64,000 nt of DNA from SVFI01 sp045588655. Its GTDB lineage: Bacteria > Bacillota > Clostridia > Lachnospirales > Lachnospiraceae. Location: NCBI GenBank assembly GCA_045588655.1, contig JAZNEP010000022.1, positions 248,001 to 312,000 on the forward strand, in the 5' to 3' direction. Both the position numbers and the translations under genes were made by a program. The notes below the pieces were generated by a model, which saw nothing but the letters and a program-made list of their open reading frames with translations, was not told where the DNA came from and did not search any database. Shown here piece after piece: positions 1-9,358 of the stretch (positions within the stretch are counted from its first letter, which is position 1; each line of letters opens with the position of its first letter).

Positions 1-900
1 GATAAGGTAAAAATTATAACGGATGAATTCGGACATTATCGTCTTTTTGTAGATTATGATGCTTTTTCCTATGGAGCACAGCAGAAAGAATCGTTCTATG
101 TTGGGGATGTAAGTATTCATATAACCTATGGATATTACGGTACAGATGGTAAATTATACATAAATGGTAATAAGGGAAATCATTCGGCAAACAAGCAGGA
201 AATGGCAGACATGCTTGGGGTAAGTGTAAGCGATATTACAGATGTCAATGAAGATTATGATTATACCTTGAAAAAAGTTGAGGTGACGAAAGTGAGCCCA
301 ACAAAATCTGTAGTAGTGATTGCAAAAGGAAAAAGCAAAGCGTTTAGAGTAAAAACAGCGTATTATAATCTGCTTTCGCCAAGAAACGGCACTTATTATT
401 TCGGTGCCTATATAGAAGATATGCATGATAATTTACTGCAGCCGGGAAAAGCGGATATAAATTCACAGTTTAGTATAAATATGGTGAGTTCCTACGGAGA
501 TACCGACAGGTATGTGGATGAAGCTACGGTTCAGGTGACGGCAAAAGGAACCATTGCTCAGAAAAAATATCCGACAGACCCGATGGTATTACGTCTCGCG
601 GCAAATGACTTTTATAATATAAGTAAGAGTAGTCCGAATGGTTCTTCGTATGAAGACTATTATGTGCTCATAGCAAACGTGGAGGGGCTGGATTGCTATA
701 TACCGGGACCGAGATCTACCTATGCAGGACTGTCATGGCCGGCAGGAGTGACAACTGAAAAAACAGATATAACCGGTAAAGATGCAGATGGTAATGATAT
801 AACTGCGAGTGTTTATATGAAAGAGAATGGAAAGTATTGCTGTGAGTATAATGGCAAAACTTATACCTACAATATGACTTATAACTTCTGGGCAAATTAG
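1..900 (+). CDS. Secreted or surface protein of unknown function, 3' part only
   Basis: The reading frame is open from the first base of the window and ends with TAG, so the 5' end lies outside; 299 codons are visible. The protein is rich in Tyr, Asp, Asn and Ser, has no membrane segment in the visible part and only two Cys near the C-terminus, and reads like an extracellular beta-rich protein. It ends in the aromatic stretch YNFWAN and carries no sortase motif. The next gene, for a 1642-residue surface protein, follows after 40 bases with a good ribosome binding site, so the two are probably co-transcribed and may work together. I do not recognise the family; an Ig-like or pilin-like accessory protein is possible but unproven. 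Confidence 0.75.
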   Translation, partial: DKVKIITDEFGHYRLFVDYDAFSYGAQQKESFYVGDVSIHITYGYYGTDGKLYINGNKGNHSANKQEMADMLGVSVSDITDVNEDYDYTLKKVEVTKVSPTKSVVVIAKGKSKAFRVKTAYYNLLSPRNGTYYFGAYIEDMHDNLLQPGKADINSQFSINMVSSYGDTDRYVDEATVQVTAKGTIAQKKYPTDPMVLRLAANDFYNISKSSPNGSSYEDYYVLIANVEGLDCYIPGPRSTYAGLSWPAGVTTEKTDITGKDADGNDITASVYMKENGKYCCEYNGKTYTYNMTYNFWAN

Positions 901-940
901 GGATTAGAATCAAACAAATTGTTCTGATTGGAGAGAAAGT

Positions 941-3900
941 ATGAAATGGAATAAGAAACTGAAAAAAACAATAATGGGCGGTATCGGTTTTACGATGGCT
1001 GTTGTTATGTTCTTTGCCGGATCGCTTCAAGGTATGCATGATGTGGTGGCAGATGTACGTGTCTTTGATAAAATTACAGAGGACTATCCATATGAGGGGG
1101 ATAGTTTTTCACTGAATATTTTAGAAATTGTACCGTACGGTGATACTGCGACAAACTATGCAAAAAACTATATAGGTCAGAACAATCAGATGGAACAGAC
1201 AGCAAATTCCTATGCGGAGATGGGATATTTTTTCCGCGGATACGGGGCAAATGAAGGTCAAAATATGTCCTTAGGTGGAGCGACCAGAGGTACTGCACTT
1301 TCAGCGGGGGTTAATCATGTGACCTCGACAAATTATCCAAATGCATTGATATCGATGCGTAATTATGGTTTGATTCGTCCAAATGGTGCGGATGGTACCG
1401 GTGAATATCCGGTTTATGCGTTAAAAGACGGTAAGAATGGAGCCGGTGAGGCTGTATTTGTAAACTATATGCCGGCACAGAATTATTCAGCATATGGTGA
1501 TGATGAAAAAATTTATGTAAAGGGTGTATATTCATTAGGAGAAGGAGATTATAAACTGGCCGATGGATATACGATTGATGGTGATGCGACCATTTGTAAA
1601 GTGGATACCGTGACGGTAAGTGATAATGAGGTAGATGAGAACGGTAATTCCATCAGTGAAAATAATCCAACCTATGATCCTGTGAATAAAACAATCGAAG
1701 TATATACACCGGTCGATGATATTGATATGTCACAGCTTCAGCTTCCAACATCCAAAACAGGATTTAAATATATCGAAGCTGTGCCAAGCGGAACGGGGAA
1801 TGTGATATTTACACGTTCCGAAGCGGTGACGCAGAAAACAGAGTATTATGGATATTCAGATCAGGTACTGTACTATAACTCGAATGGTAACACCAATTTC
1901 TTCAGTAGCGATTATTTTAGAGAGTACGTGCTTGGTAGCAGAACAAAATATCAGAATAAAGATATTACGTACGATGTAAAACAGGCTGGAAGTGTAACCA
2001 AGGAAGACATTGAAGCTGCTGATTTGGTCTATATTTCAGGTAAGGCGGTAGACTTTGGGAAAGAGGATGCCAATGACATTTCAGAAGATGTTCTGATTGA
2101 ACTGTACAATAAGGAAGTAAATGATAGAAAAGCCGTGATGATGGATTATGCATGTTATAGTGCAGGTTCAGATACAAATGTAGCAAAGCTTGCGGTTTTA
2201 TTGTGGAGAGAATCGCAGAGCGAGCTCCCTACTAGCTATGCGAATAGTTTCAGCACTTCTACTGTGGATGAAGAGACGATTTATACATTAAAAGACGTAA
2301 GTTTCTTAAAGGGCGATGACTTAAGAAGTTTAGAAGAATCTATGATGTCAGGCGCGAACGGAAACTTTGTAACAGGAAATGTGTATGTATACAATCATCA
2401 TTTGAGTGATTTTGATAATCCAAAATCGCTAGTAGATGCAGGTGATATGTTTGCCAATGGTGACTTTAACAGTGCCTATACGACAAATGTGATGCAAAAT
2501 GGTTTTGCACCGGTTTTAAATTATATTAATGCGACGAATAAGAACTCAACGACGGGTACAATGGTGCCTTCGGTAACGCCGGCGATTGCAATTCAGTATA
2601 TCCTCATTAGTGATGGAACCGGAATTTCAATTGTAAAATCCAGTCTCAATGTACTTGAGATTCAGCCGGTTTCTTCCTTCCTTTATAATACGGAAAGAGG
2701 ATGCGAAGAGTATGCTTATTTGACAGACGGCGGAAAAGAACAGACCAATCGTGATGTGTTTGTACACCAGTATTTGAGTAATTATTACGATGATAAAGTG
2801 GAGTATGTAAACTTTACATCCATGACAGTAGATGAGTTTAACGGCCGTAATGAGGACTTGATTGAGACCTATGACATTATTTACATAGGTAGCGAAATGG
2901 GAACGTTATATAACACAAGAACGTTGACGACATGTGGAAAAACGACAGGCGGCGTTTATAGTAGTACTGTAAATCCGGTTACAAAGGATTTGCCGGTGTA
3001 TAACGATACAAATATGTACGGTATGGTATACTACAATATCGGAGATGAAGTAACATTATATACCGAGAAGCTTGGTGGATTTCTTAAGAAAAATACGGAT
3101 ACTGTAAGATATATGGGACGTGATATCACAAGGGATAAGCTTCAGAAATTGAAAAATTATCTCAATTCAGAAGGGTTAGTATTGGTAGCTGAGGATTTGA
3201 TGTCGCAGAACGAAACAGGAAGTAAGGTGGTAAATCCTACTGCATTAGAGAATAGTGCAGGTGATGTAGATCATGGTAGGGTTGATAATTCCTCTAATTT
3301 GTATGAACTGTTGCAGTATGCATGCGGAAAGCATTTCAATTATGCGAGCGGAGCATATGAGTCCGCACCGGTTGGTGAAAATTCATATCCGGAATATGAA
3401 AATCTGATTAGTGTGGGTGATATAGTAAGGGGCAGCGTGGATAAGGCAGTGGTTGACCGTTATGTGGCGACAGAGAAGCTGAGTCTTACCATGACAAATC
3501 AGCCAAGAGAATATTCATATGCGTTACAGAAAGTGGCAGGAAAAGAACAGGTTATGGATCCTACAACGGTCCAGTATATGGAGGAAGATGCCGGAGGAAG
3601 AAAGCTTAAGTATGAGTTCTTTATTTCATCCGATGAGTTGAATTTGGTGGGGACAGGTACCTACAAACCGTTCTTATACGTAGATGTCAACAATGATGGT
3701 AAGTATTCAACCGTGGCAGAACATGTGAAGGATGTACAGATTGTTGTAAAAGCAAGCGGAGAAGAACCGGGGAAAGATGCGGATGGTAATTATATCTTAG
3801 AAAAAGATGTAGAATATCAGATGACGCGAGCATTGGATGATTCTTACAGCGGTTACTTAAAGTGGAAGCTTACAGTACAGTCTAACCAGCATGAAAATTC

Positions 3901-5869
3901 ACATGCTTCAGCAGAAGGAAGTACGGTTGTTAAAAATAATAAAGAAGATAAGATTGTTAAGATTTTACAGATTACAAGGGATAACGGTGGTTCAACACCA
4001 AATAATCTGAATACGAACCTAAACCTTGAGGCACAGGCGAATAATGTAGATTCGAAGTTTGGTAAATATTTGGCTGCGGTTCCGGGATATGATGTTGCAA
4101 TCCGTACGATGACAGTGAATGACTTTGAAACAGATTTTATTAACAAGTGGAATGCGGCAAAAGGAGATGCGGCTAATCCAAAATCCTTGCAGGAGTTTGC
4201 ACTTGAGTATTTTGATTCTGTTGAGATAAAAGCACCGACCGGAACTGGTGAGACATCAACGGCAGGAATCTATGGAGCTAATATGCTGGTGCTTGGATTT
4301 GGTGATAATTATCCAAGTTTCTCAAATAATGATACAATCGCGGCTATAAAAATTTATATGGAAAGCGAAAAACCGGTATTGCTGACACACGACTTTATTA
4401 TGTTCTTCTCAGATAACCAGCAGGCTGCTTATTTAAGAAATTCAGTCGGTATGGATAAATATGGTATGACGCAGGATATAGTGGAAGAAACGACATCAAG
4501 TGGTCAGAAAATAGTTAAACTTGTGAATTCCAAGGAAAATACGCCGGGAGAGAAAGATTATTTGTATTCGGGAGATTCCTATAATAGAGCTGAGGAAAGC
4601 AATTCAGCTATCGTTTCATTGATTGAATCGACAGGAAAATCAGTAGCTTATAAACCGGGAACCGGACGCAGAAATGTTTTAAAAGATACACAGGGATTGT
4701 CTAACTCGATTATACACAGGTATAGGAAGTCTGATAACAAGTGGTTGTATGCGCCTGGAGTGTCAGGAGCATATCAGCCGGCAAAACCGGGTCAGGGAGA
4801 ATCTGATGATAATGGTGGCTCAAACCATACGGTAATTAAGTTAAATGAAGGACAGTTGACTTCTTATCCATATGCGTTGCCGGAGAGCTTCCAGGTAGCT
4901 CAAACACATGGACAGTATTTTGCACTGGATATGGATGCAGATAATGATAGTGATGGTGAGTCGGATGTGGTTGTATGGTATTCATTGAGCAACTCTAACA
5001 GAACAGGAGCAGGTGCTTATGACCCGTATAACAACAATGCCGGTGGTCCGGTACCTGCAGATAGTTTCTATATCTACAACAAAGGTAATATTACCTACAC
5101 AGGTGCTGGTCACTCAAATATGGAATCAGGATCTTCGGAAGTGGAAGCTCAGTTGTTTATCAACACATTGTTTGCGGCGTTTAATGCCGGAAAAACAAGT
5201 CCTTCAGCAGGATTTTATGAAAATGCACCGGATCCGGATGATATGCCAATCAGTACACTTGCGATTCCTTATGATGAAAACGTGACAGCAGGAAATACAT
5301 ACGATTCATCTATATTGAAGGATGCACTTGGAGCTTACAGATACCAGTTTGTCAATCCAAATATAGATGCATCGCTGCAGAACATAGGAACGCCGATTTT
5401 CTTTAGGCTTAACGATACCAACTTTGTACGTGGAAATAAATATATTGAGATTGAGTACTATTTGAAGGCAGAAGGCAATAGAGTATCAGATGATGGTACA
5501 CAGTATCAATTAGATGATGGTACTACGAAGTCAATAGAGTCATTGCAGACAAACGGTACGAGTGTTCCGGTAGTGAATATATCAGATAAGATAGTGACAT
5601 ATAAGGTAGAGAATAGACAGTTTGCAGGTGTGATTTCACCGGATGAGACGACGCATAAATTGTCTACACTGGAAAGTGGACAGGTATATGGATTCTATCT
5701 GCCAATGTCATATTTGAATTATGATTCGCACTATACGATTTATATTAAGTCAAAGACAAGAATAGAGATACAGTCATCACAGACAGGTGGAACTATTATC
5801 GAAACAGTACCGGGTGAAGGTGTGAGTGACCTCACAGTCATTAAGACAGATCTTTTGGATCTTGAATAA
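941..5869 (+). CDS. Large surface protein with three related alpha/beta modules (DUF5057-like)
   Basis: This 1642-residue protein starts at an ATG with GGAGAG eight bases upstream. Residues 1-9 are basic and a hydrophobic helix spans about 10-30, a signal peptide or N-terminal anchor. The body shows three repeats of one pattern: a strand ILEIVP near residue 60, VLEIQP near 571 and ILQI near 1008. In the first two a strand ending in YI[SG] follows (residues 361 and 645), and in the third VLGFGD (near 1116). Each is then followed by a further hydrophobic strand. This resembles Rossmann-like ThuA/glutamine-amidotransferase-like folds and the Lachnospiraceae DUF5057 proteins, from memory. Asp/Asn-rich loops (VDVNNDGK near 910; DADNDSDGESD near 1330) may bind calcium. 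No LPXTG or cell-wall repeat is present at the C-terminus. Function is unknown. Confidence 0.85.
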   Translation: MKWNKKLKKTIMGGIGFTMAVVMFFAGSLQGMHDVVADVRVFDKITEDYPYEGDSFSLNILEIVPYGDTATNYAKNYIGQNNQMEQTANSYAEMGYFFRGYGANEGQNMSLGGATRGTALSAGVNHVTSTNYPNALISMRNYGLIRPNGADGTGEYPVYALKDGKNGAGEAVFVNYMPAQNYSAYGDDEKIYVKGVYSLGEGDYKLADGYTIDGDATICKVDTVTVSDNEVDENGNSISENNPTYDPVNKTIEVYTPVDDIDMSQLQLPTSKTGFKYIEAVPSGTGNVIFTRSEAVTQKTEYYGYSDQVLYYNSNGNTNFFSSDYFREYVLGSRTKYQNKDITYDVKQAGSVTKEDIEAADLVYISGKAVDFGKEDANDISEDVLIELYNKEVNDRKAVMMDYACYSAGSDTNVAKLAVLLWRESQSELPTSYANSFSTSTVDEETIYTLKDVSFLKGDDLRSLEESMMSGANGNFVTGNVYVYNHHLSDFDNPKSLVDAGDMFANGDFNSAYTTNVMQNGFAPVLNYINATNKNSTTGTMVPSVTPAIAIQYILISDGTGISIVKSSLNVLEIQPVSSFLYNTERGCEEYAYLTDGGKEQTNRDVFVHQYLSNYYDDKVEYVNFTSMTVDEFNGRNEDLIETYDIIYIGSEMGTLYNTRTLTTCGKTTGGVYSSTVNPVTKDLPVYNDTNMYGMVYYNIGDEVTLYTEKLGGFLKKNTDTVRYMGRDITRDKLQKLKNYLNSEGLVLVAEDLMSQNETGSKVVNPTALENSAGDVDHGRVDNSSNLYELLQYACGKHFNYASGAYESAPVGENSYPEYENLISVGDIVRGSVDKAVVDRYVATEKLSLTMTNQPREYSYALQKVAGKEQVMDPTTVQYMEEDAGGRKLKYEFFISSDELNLVGTGTYKPFLYVDVNNDGKYSTVAEHVKDVQIVVKASGEEPGKDADGNYILEKDVEYQMTRALDDSYSGYLKWKLTVQSNQHENSHASAEGSTVVKNNKEDKIVKILQITRDNGGSTPNNLNTNLNLEAQANNVDSKFGKYLAAVPGYDVAIRTMTVNDFETDFINKWNAAKGDAANPKSLQEFALEYFDSVEIKAPTGTGETSTAGIYGANMLVLGFGDNYPSFSNNDTIAAIKIYMESEKPVLLTHDFIMFFSDNQQAAYLRNSVGMDKYGMTQDIVEETTSSGQKIVKLVNSKENTPGEKDYLYSGDSYNRAEESNSAIVSLIESTGKSVAYKPGTGRRNVLKDTQGLSNSIIHRYRKSDNKWLYAPGVSGAYQPAKPGQGESDDNGGSNHTVIKLNEGQLTSYPYALPESFQVAQTHGQYFALDMDADNDSDGESDVVVWYSLSNSNRTGAGAYDPYNNNAGGPVPADSFYIYNKGNITYTGAGHSNMESGSSEVEAQLFINTLFAAFNAGKTSPSAGFYENAPDPDDMPISTLAIPYDENVTAGNTYDSSILKDALGAYRYQFVNPNIDASLQNIGTPIFFRLNDTNFVRGNKYIEIEYYLKAEGNRVSDDGTQYQLDDGTTKSIESLQTNGTSVPVVNISDKIVTYKVENRQFAGVISPDETTHKLSTLESGQVYGFYLPMSYLNYDSHYTIYIKSKTRIEIQSSQTGGTIIETVPGEGVSDLTVIKTDLLDLE

Positions 5870-5888
5870 TACGGTATACAAAATGAGT

Positions 5889-5928
5889 AAAAAAAGGAGG
5901 ATTCCCGAATGGGGATTCTCCTTTTTTT
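5889..5928 (+). terminator. Rho-independent terminator after the surface protein gene
   Basis: An 11-bp G+C-containing stem, with two G-T wobbles, closes a GAAT loop. It is flanked by seven A on the left and seven T on the right, so it could also work on the minus strand. It separates the surface protein genes from topA. Confidence 0.85.
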
Positions 5929-6038
5929 AGCCGGAATATTCTCCTTTTAGTCTATGATTTGCTCTTCATTTTGCTTTCGGTTTTTCACTGATTTTATGAA
6001 AGATTTTACAAGATATGAATGGAGATGAAAAAAATACC

Positions 6039-6067
6039 TTTACATGCTTCCAAAATTAGTGTATAGT
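6039..6067 (+). promoter_or_regulatory. Sigma-A type promoter of topA
   Basis: TTTACA, then a 17-base spacer, then TATAGT, about 60 bases before the topA start. Each hexamer has one mismatch to consensus and the spacing is optimal. Confidence 0.7.
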
Positions 6068-6127
6068 TTGAAACGGTTGAAAAATCGTGTAGAGGACAGT
6101 TTTGGATAGTGAATAGGGGAAGTATAG

Positions 6128-8215
6128 ATGGCAAAGTATTTAGTAATTGTGGAATCACCGGCCAAAGTGAAGACAATTAAAAAATTTTTAGGAAGTAATT
6201 ATGAGGTTATGGCCAGTAACGGTCATGTGAGAGATCTTCCGAAAAGTCAGATGGGTGTCAGCCCGGAAAATAATTTTGAGCCGAAATATATAACGATTCG
6301 TGGAAAAGGAGATATTCTTGCAGCACTTCGTAAGGAAGTGAAAAAGGCAGAGAAGATTTATCTGGCAACTGACCCGGACCGCGAGGGTGAGGCGATTTCA
6401 TGGCATCTTCTGGAAGCGTTAAAGCTTCAGGATAAGAAAGTGTATCGAATTACATTTAATGAAATTACCAAAAATGCGGTAAAGGAATCCCTCAAAAATG
6501 CAAGATCCATTGATATGGGACTGGTGGACGCACAGCAGGCAAGACGTGTGCTGGACAGAATGGTGGGATATCAGATTTCACCGCTTTTATGGGCGAAGGT
6601 AAAAAGAGGACTCTCAGCAGGACGTGTGCAGTCGGTTGCGCTTCGTATTATATGCGATCGTGAGGATGAGATTAACGCATTTATTCCGGAGGAGTATTGG
6701 ACGCTGGATGCACTGCTTAAGTTAAAAGGTGAGAAGAAGCCTTTGTGTGCACATTTCTATGGCACAACCAAGGAGAAGATGGCAATCAGCTCCAAAAAAG
6801 AGCTGGATGAGATAAAGAACGCACTGGAAGGTGCAGAATATAAAATTGCAGATGTGAAAAAGGGAGAACGTGTGAAGAAAGCACCGCTTCCGTTTACCAC
6901 ATCAACCCTTCAGCAGGAAGCGAGTAAAGTGCTTAATTTTTCGACGCAAAAAACGATGCGTCTGGCGCAGCAGCTTTATGAAGGTGTAGAGATAAAGGGA
7001 AGTGGCACCGTGGGTTTGATTACGTATCTGCGTACGGATTCTACCCGTGTGTCCGATGAAGCGGAATTACAAAGCCATAAGTTTGTAACGGAGACGTATG
7101 GCAGTGAATATGCGGCCCAGATTCCAACCAAGGATAAAAGTGGAAAGAAGATTCAGGACGCGCATGAAGCCATTCGTCCGACCGATGTAAATCGCATTCC
7201 ATCTCAGCTCAAGGAGTCGCTTGGAAGGGACCTTCTTCGCTTATATCAATTAATTTGGAAGCGTTTTGTAGCCAGTCGTATGGCGTCTGCTGTCTATGAG
7301 ACCACTTCGGTAAAAATAGATGCGGCGGATTACCGCTTTACGGTAGCAGCTTCCAGTCTGAAATTCCCAGGCTTTATGACTGTTTATACCCAGGAAGAGG
7401 ATGAGAAGGCAGAAAACTTGACGTTGCTCAGCAGTCTGGAGAAGGATACCACACTGGCACTGGAGCAGTATGAAGAGAAGCAGCATTTCACACAGCCGCC
7501 TGCTCATTATACAGAGGCGAGTCTGGTCAGAACACTGGAAGAGCTTGGGATAGGACGTCCGAGTACGTACGCGCCGACGATTACCACGATTCTTGCGCGA
7601 AGATATGTGGTAAAGGAAGCGAAAAATATTTACGTAACTGAAATGGGAGAAGCTGTCAATAAGATTATGAAGGATGCATTCCCAAGTATTGTGAACGTCA
7701 ATTTTACGGCCAATCTGGAATCACTTCTTGACTCAGTGGAAGATGGCGACATAGGATGGAAGACGGTAATTGAAAATTTCTATCCGGATTTGCGCGAAGC
7801 AGTGGAATATGCGGAAAAAGAATTGGAATCGATAGAAATTGCGGATGAAGTATCAGAGGAAGTGTGTGAACTGTGTGGCAGACAGATGGTAATCAAGTAT
7901 GGACCACATGGAAAATTCCTTGCATGTCCGGGATTCCCGGAATGTCGCAATACCAAACCATATCTGGAAAAAACAGGTGTCGCATGTCCGAAATGCGGAA
8001 AAGAGGTAGTGATCCGCAAGACGAGAAAAGGCAGACGATACTACAGCTGTGAAGGTGGCCCGGAATGCGACTTTATGGTATGGCAAAAACCAAGCGGTAA
8101 ACTTTGCCCGGTATGTGGGTCGGTTCTTGTGGAGAAAGGCAGTAAGATTGTCTGTGTGAATGAGGCATGTTCGTATGTGGAAGCCAAACCTGTAGCAGAG
8201 GCGAAAGCAGAGTAA
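6128..8215 (+). CDS. topA: DNA topoisomerase I
   Basis: This type IA topoisomerase relaxes negative supercoils by cutting one strand through a 5'-phosphotyrosine. The N-terminal Toprim domain opens with LVIVESPAKVKTIKKFL and has the acidic DPDREGE motif. The catalytic Tyr is Tyr300 in YLRTDST. The C-terminus carries three four-Cys zinc ribbons (about residues 580-690: CELCGR, CPKCGK, CPVCGS). At 695 residues it has the usual Firmicutes length. A weak Shine-Dalgarno (AGGGGA) precedes the ATG. It has its own promoter and a terminator that overlaps the codY promoter. TopA beside CodY is also the arrangement in Bacillus, where trmFO, xerC and clpQY lie in between; those genes are absent here. Confidence 0.98.
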   Translation: MAKYLVIVESPAKVKTIKKFLGSNYEVMASNGHVRDLPKSQMGVSPENNFEPKYITIRGKGDILAALRKEVKKAEKIYLATDPDREGEAISWHLLEALKLQDKKVYRITFNEITKNAVKESLKNARSIDMGLVDAQQARRVLDRMVGYQISPLLWAKVKRGLSAGRVQSVALRIICDREDEINAFIPEEYWTLDALLKLKGEKKPLCAHFYGTTKEKMAISSKKELDEIKNALEGAEYKIADVKKGERVKKAPLPFTTSTLQQEASKVLNFSTQKTMRLAQQLYEGVEIKGSGTVGLITYLRTDSTRVSDEAELQSHKFVTETYGSEYAAQIPTKDKSGKKIQDAHEAIRPTDVNRIPSQLKESLGRDLLRLYQLIWKRFVASRMASAVYETTSVKIDAADYRFTVAASSLKFPGFMTVYTQEEDEKAENLTLLSSLEKDTTLALEQYEEKQHFTQPPAHYTEASLVRTLEELGIGRPSTYAPTITTILARRYVVKEAKNIYVTEMGEAVNKIMKDAFPSIVNVNFTANLESLLDSVEDGDIGWKTVIENFYPDLREAVEYAEKELESIEIADEVSEEVCELCGRQMVIKYGPHGKFLACPGFPECRNTKPYLEKTGVACPKCGKEVVIRKTRKGRRYYSCEGGPECDFMVWQKPSGKLCPVCGSVLVEKGSKIVCVNEACSYVEAKPVAEAKAE

Positions 8216-8255
8216 AAGCAAATAGTTAGATTATTTATTTAATTGTTTGAATATA

Positions 8256-8284
8256 TTGATAAATTCGATGTATTGTGGTACGAT
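8256..8284 (+). promoter_or_regulatory. Sigma-A type promoter of codY
   Basis: TTGATA, a 17-base spacer, then TACGAT. Transcription would start near 8291, inside the right arm of the topA terminator, so the codY mRNA would not contain the full hairpin. A second -10-like TATGAT lies at 8290-8295. Confidence 0.6.
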
Positions 8285-8308
8285 AGTGCTATGATACATC
8301 GTTTTTTT
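8266..8308 (+). terminator. topA terminator overlapping the codY promoter
   Basis: The arms CGATGTAT (8266-8273) and ATACATCG (8294-8301) are perfectly complementary, with a further weak inner stem, and are followed by a run of T. The hairpin DNA contains the -10 element of codY. Confidence 0.65.
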
Positions 8309-8336
8309 TAGTTGCAGAATAGGGAGAGCGGATAAA

Positions 8337-9119
8337 ATGAGCAGTGTACAGTTGTTAGATAAGACGAGAAAAATCGGAAAGTTACTTCACAATAATAATT
8401 CAAGCAAAGTTGTTTTCAACGATATCTGTAACGTGCTGAAAGAAATATTGCAGTCAAATGTGCTTGTAATCAGCAAAAAAGGGAAAGTACTCGGCGTGGG
8501 CAACAGAGATGTGATTCAGGTATTGGATGAGTTATTTGAGAGTCGTGTCGGAACGTTTGTGGACAATGCGTTAAATGAACGATTTTTAAGTGTACTTTCT
8601 ACGAAAGAAAATGTAAATCTTGAGACACTCGGATTTGAGAATCCGGGAGTGAAAGCATACAAGGCACTGATTTCTCCGATTGACATTGCAGGAGAGAGAC
8701 TGGGAACACTGTTTATCTACAAACAGGATGCACAGTATGAGATTGATGACATTATACTTTGTGAGTATGGAACGACCGTTGTGGGGCTTGAGATGCTGCG
8801 CTCGGTAAATGAGGAAAGTGCGGAAGAAATTCGCAAGCGTGCAGTGGTCAAATCAGCAATCAGCACGCTGTCACAGTCAGAGGTAGAGGCTATTGTACAT
8901 ATTTTTGATGAATTAAATGGTATGGAAGGAATTTTGGTAGCCAGCAAGATTGCGGATCGAATCGGAATCACAAGATCGGTGATTGTCAATGCACTGCGCA
9001 AATTTGAAAGTGCAGGCGTGATTGAATCGAGATCTTCGGGCATGAAAGGGACTTACATTAAAGTGGTAAATGAAGTGCTTTACGAAGAGATTGAGCAGAT
9101 GCGGAGACTGATGCAGTAG
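8337..9119 (+). CDS. codY: Global transcriptional regulator CodY
   Basis: CodY senses branched-chain amino acids, and GTP in bacilli, and represses or activates stationary-phase genes. The 260 residues match the family length: an N-terminal GAF-type ligand domain (about 1-155), a linker helix, and a C-terminal winged helix-turn-helix (about 180-250) containing ASKIADRIGITRSVIVNALRKFE-like residues. It lies directly upstream of the flagellar operon, as in B. subtilis, where CodY represses fla/che. I see no clear match to the known 15-bp CodY box before flgB, so direct control here is only an inference from synteny. Confidence 0.97.
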   Translation: MSSVQLLDKTRKIGKLLHNNNSSKVVFNDICNVLKEILQSNVLVISKKGKVLGVGNRDVIQVLDELFESRVGTFVDNALNERFLSVLSTKENVNLETLGFENPGVKAYKALISPIDIAGERLGTLFIYKQDAQYEIDDIILCEYGTTVVGLEMLRSVNEESAEEIRKRAVVKSAISTLSQSEVEAIVHIFDELNGMEGILVASKIADRIGITRSVIVNALRKFESAGVIESRSSGMKGTYIKVVNEVLYEEIEQMRRLMQ

Positions 9120-9159
9120 GTGATTTGTAAAGCAGAGGCATACGAAAAACAAAATAATG

Positions 9160-9217
9160 GGAAATAAGGATATTTCCTTTTGAAAAATGGATTTGCAGAA
9201 ATGTGAATCCATTTTTG
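9160..9217 (+). terminator. Tandem hairpins, probable codY terminator
   Basis: The first hairpin has the 7-bp stem GGAAATA/TATTTCC with an AGGA loop (9160-9177), followed by TTTT. The second has the perfect 11-bp stem AAAAATGGATT/AATCCATTTTT (9183-9193 with 9206-9216), whose right arm ends in five T. Together they probably isolate codY from flgB. Confidence 0.55.
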
Positions 9218-9237
9218 AGGTTTACATAACCTATATT

Positions 9238-9278
9238 TTGTGGTGGTGAAAAAATAATCCACAATATGATGTTTTTTT
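9238..9278 (+). promoter_or_regulatory. Inverted repeat upstream of the fla operon promoter
   Basis: TTGTGG at 9238-9243 is complementary to CCACAA at 9259-9264, and seven T follow at 9272-9278. It could be a third weak terminator or a protein-binding site just upstream of the flgB promoter; the sequence alone does not decide. Confidence 0.3.
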
Positions 9279-9290
9279 ACAAAGAAAACC

Positions 9291-9318
9291 TTGTGTTTTT
9301 TATAGTTTACTTTATAAT
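9291..9318 (+). promoter_or_regulatory. Putative sigma-A type promoter of the fla/che operon
   Basis: TTGTGT, a 16-base spacer, then a perfect TATAAT, about 41 bases before flgB. The -35 is imperfect, which would suit a regulated promoter. No sigma-28 motif is visible here. Confidence 0.55.
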
Positions 9319-9358
9319 AAAATAGAGTGGGCAAGCTATGTCTAAAAGGAGTGATACT

